From Stratiolaelaps scimitus (lineage: Eukaryota; Arthropoda; Arachnida; Mesostigmata; Laelapidae), in assembly GCA_019614645.1 (NCBI GenBank), contig JABWDB010000047.1, positions 372,001 to 436,000 on the forward strand: DNA of 64,000 nt, read 5' to 3'. Positions within the stretch are counted from its first letter, which is position 1, and each line of letters opens with the position of its first letter. Positions 55,081 to 64,000 of the stretch are shown here, in pieces. Under the pieces are notes generated by a model. It was not told where the DNA came from. It was given only the letters and a program-made list of their open reading frames with translations, and made no database searches. The position numbers were made by a program, and so were the translations under genes.

Positions 55081-57298
55081 TTAGATCTTCATAACCTTGA
55101 CGAACATATCACCATCAAACCTCTTTAGCGCAATCATTTCTTCTAGTTCGAGCTTCTTCGGTGTTTTGGCCGATGGTTCCAGTCGATATGTGAGCAGCAT
55201 CTTGGCGAGAGTCAGCTTGATTTCCATTTGGGCAAATCTGTGCACATAAACAAATACTGAGTTATTGAGTTTTTTATTCGTTTCGAATTTTCGCGATTCT
55301 GCAAAGACGATGTAAATGCAGTTGTTTTCTCAGACGAGAAATCTTTGTTCATCAATTTCATTCAATTAAAATACTCCCTCGTTAGCCACTGTGCAATATT
55401 ACATAGGTAACAGTATGTTATCGCCATCAATATACGTATTAGGGTACTTATAATAGCAACAATGTTAACTCAGAAAGATATATATATATATATATATATA
55501 CGTTAAACCGATTAAAGTCTATGCACTAACCTCATTCCGATGCAGTTCCTCGGCCCGTTGCCAAACGGTAAGAACGTGATGGGGTCTACTTCGCCGTTGA
55601 CAAATCGCTCTGGCCGAAACTCTTTAGGCCGTTCGAAATACTCTTCTTGCATGTGAACCGCGTCTATGGGAACTACAATACTTTCGTTCTTTTTCAGCTT
55701 CAATCCTATGACAGAGAGGGATCACACGTTAATGACTACTGCGACGGCATTGAACCAGTTTCAACGGTGACAATCCGGTCGGTTCTTACGCCTGTTATCA
55801 CTGTAGCGGTTTCCGACCTTTAAAAAAAATTATTGCTCTGACAGAACATCAGTAATCATTTTGCCACCAAAATACATTATACGACTTGCTTATCATTATG
55901 GTGAGTGGTATTTGAATGGTGAGCATAGAAAAAACATCATAATTTGTGTAAAATCGTCTGGTACGTGCAATCTTCTCGGTGGTCCTCCATTTAAATGCAA
56001 TTTGTTCTACTGACCTCTCGTAAAAGTATCGATTCATTCCAACAGTATCACTGTCCAGTAAACTTACCGTTGGACAGTTCCATATCCTCAAGAGATTCCC
56101 TAGTGATCATAATTGCAGGCGAGTACAATCTAAGCGTTTCCTTAATAACAGCATCCATGTAGGTGAGTTTCTGCAGATCCTCAAAGTCAATCATGTCCTT
56201 ATGTTTAATGTTCTGTTGAAGTTCCTCTCGTAGCTTGTCTTGACATATTGGATTTTGAATTAGTAGATAACTCAGATTGGACAACGTGCTGGCCGTCGTC
56301 TCATAACCGGCGAGCATTACTATCCAGGCATTCTGAAGCACCTCGTCATCCGTGAGTCCAGTATCGTCGTCACCCTTGGAACTCTCTACTTTCGCGGCTC
56401 CCCGTTGATCAGCCTCATTATCCATGGTGAGGTTCGCATCGTCCGCCTGCTTATATCTGGCATCAAGAAGCAGCTGAAGAAGATCGTTGCGCTTCTCCGT
56501 GGGCATTTCTCTTCGCATTTTTATCACTTTCGAACAATCGCCCATAATCAATTGGCCGGGATTTTTCAAAGTGTCACCACGGTTCTTCAATGTCTCCATT
56601 AGTGCTATTGCCGGAAACACTAAAAATGACAGTGATGGAAAGGATAATAGGAAGACCAGAACTGCATTATACGTAATACGGAAGGCGCTGGAAATTCGAT
56701 GTATGATCGGATGGTCAGGATTCTTGATTGCTCCATAGTTGATTCCCATTCCAATGCGGCAGATAACGTCAGTGGTGAGGGCTTGAACGAGTTTGTAGAT
56801 GTTGAAATCCTCTCCGGTGGTGGATGCCCTTTCGACATGCTCTAGAAACTCGTCGATGATAAGCAACATATCACTGCTCACCGACTTCAGTTTACTCGTC
56901 GTAAACGACGGCGTCAGCGTTGCACGCACGTGCCTCCATCTCTGGCCCCTTAGCTGTGGCAGAGCCTTATCACGGCCTCCACGACCATAGATGCTCCCAT
57001 GATTAACGAAAGCTGAGAAGTTCTTAATCAGAATCTCCTTAAGGAGCTCCTTGTCGCATACGACTATTGCGGGATTGGCGCCATTGAAGTAACCGAACAC
57101 ATTTCCGTATTGCGAACGCCATTCTTGAAGACACACCGCCTGGGACTTCCTCCAGAGCTCGAACCCATTACCGAAAAGTAGGCTCGGCTCTGGTCCCTTG
57201 ATTCCTCGCTTCTTGAACAACTCAAAGTGCTGAATCCGCTGTCGCCGCCACACTTGGAGCAGCACAGCTACAATTGCCACCAGAACAATTGACAACAT
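55081..57298 (-). CDS. Cytochrome P450, CYP3 clan, complete
   Basis: Haem-thiolate monooxygenase of the endoplasmic reticulum; CYP3-clan members of arthropods often oxidise xenobiotics, but the substrate cannot be told from sequence. Three exons in frame: 56068-57298, 55531-55705, 55081-55237, giving 520 residues. N-terminal membrane anchor MLSIVLVAIVAVLLQVW followed by basic residues. Helix C WRHVR at 121-125; helix I AGYETT at 330-335 with the catalytic Thr; ExxR in ETLR at 387-390; FRPERF at 440-445; haem loop PFGNGPRNCIGMR with the Cys ligand at about 465. All hallmark residues are present, so the enzyme should be active. The haem exon is split two bases into the Arg after NCIGM. The C-terminus is KRFDGDMFVKVMKI. 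It is the only P450 in the window; its promoter faces Smad4 across 3.4 kb. Confidence 0.95.
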
Positions 57299-63858
<6,560 letters not shown>

Positions 63859-64000
63859 GTAGGCTACTCTCGTTACGTCTCTTCGAAAGGCAATAGGCAC
63901 TTGGAAATCACCAGACCCGTAATACGTGGCGTCACTTGCTTATATATATATATATAAAAACATAAGCTAGTGATATACATACATATAACAAGCACTAAAT
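63859..64000 (+). other. Smad4 intron at the window edge
   Basis: Follows the GTAGGC donor at 63859. It contains a (TA)n run at about 63940-63956 and no exon. Confidence 0.7.

Overview
The window looks like nuclear DNA of an arthropod. The genes are split by many short-to-medium GT-AG introns. It has a chitin-binding R&R cuticle protein, tRNA-derived SINEs, many (TA)n, (GA)n and CAG/CAA repeats, and no bacterial features. A chelicerate, probably a mite, is my best guess from the cuticle protein type and overall gene texture. That is an inference and not proven by any one sequence.

Layout, left to right. 212-8284 (+): complete moesin/ERM gene. 13349-21133 (-): a long zinc-finger gene whose 5' exons encode a Ty3/gypsy-type Gag capsid region cut by introns, followed by acidic and AT-hook exons, five C2H2 fingers and a low-complexity tail. 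An intronic exon with a mariner-type HTH (DUF4817-like) domain at 19845-20071 can splice in frame to the capsid exons. 23122-29132 (+): complete Exo84/EXOC8 exocyst subunit, head-to-head with the zinc-finger gene. 29133-43960: gene-poor DNA with a cluster of perfect hairpins (30381-31038), SINE copies, microsatellites and a few unrecognised candidate exons (minus strand near 32.7-33.7 kb, plus strand near 35.2 kb and 40.4 kb). 44299-46910 (+): secreted Gly-rich R&R cuticle protein with a clear TATA box. 49457-51094 (+): an uninterrupted 545-residue Pro/Ser/Thr-rich ORF with a C-terminal membrane segment. 53018-53242 (+): a possible small secreted basic peptide. 55081-57298 (-): complete CYP3-clan cytochrome P450. 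60746-63858 (+): the 5' part of Smad4/Medea (MH1, linker, first strand of MH2), which runs off the window.

The genes do not form one pathway. Moesin (cortical actin linker), Exo84 (exocytosis), Smad4 (TGF-beta/BMP signalling), the P450 and the cuticle protein are ordinary conserved genes. The item that deserves follow-up is the capsid-HTH-AT-hook-zinc-finger locus, which resembles in principle the vertebrate SCAN-zinc-finger genes: a transposon capsid recruited into a DNA-binding protein. All exon joins given here were chosen by reading frame, splice dinucleotides and family similarity, with no transcript data.
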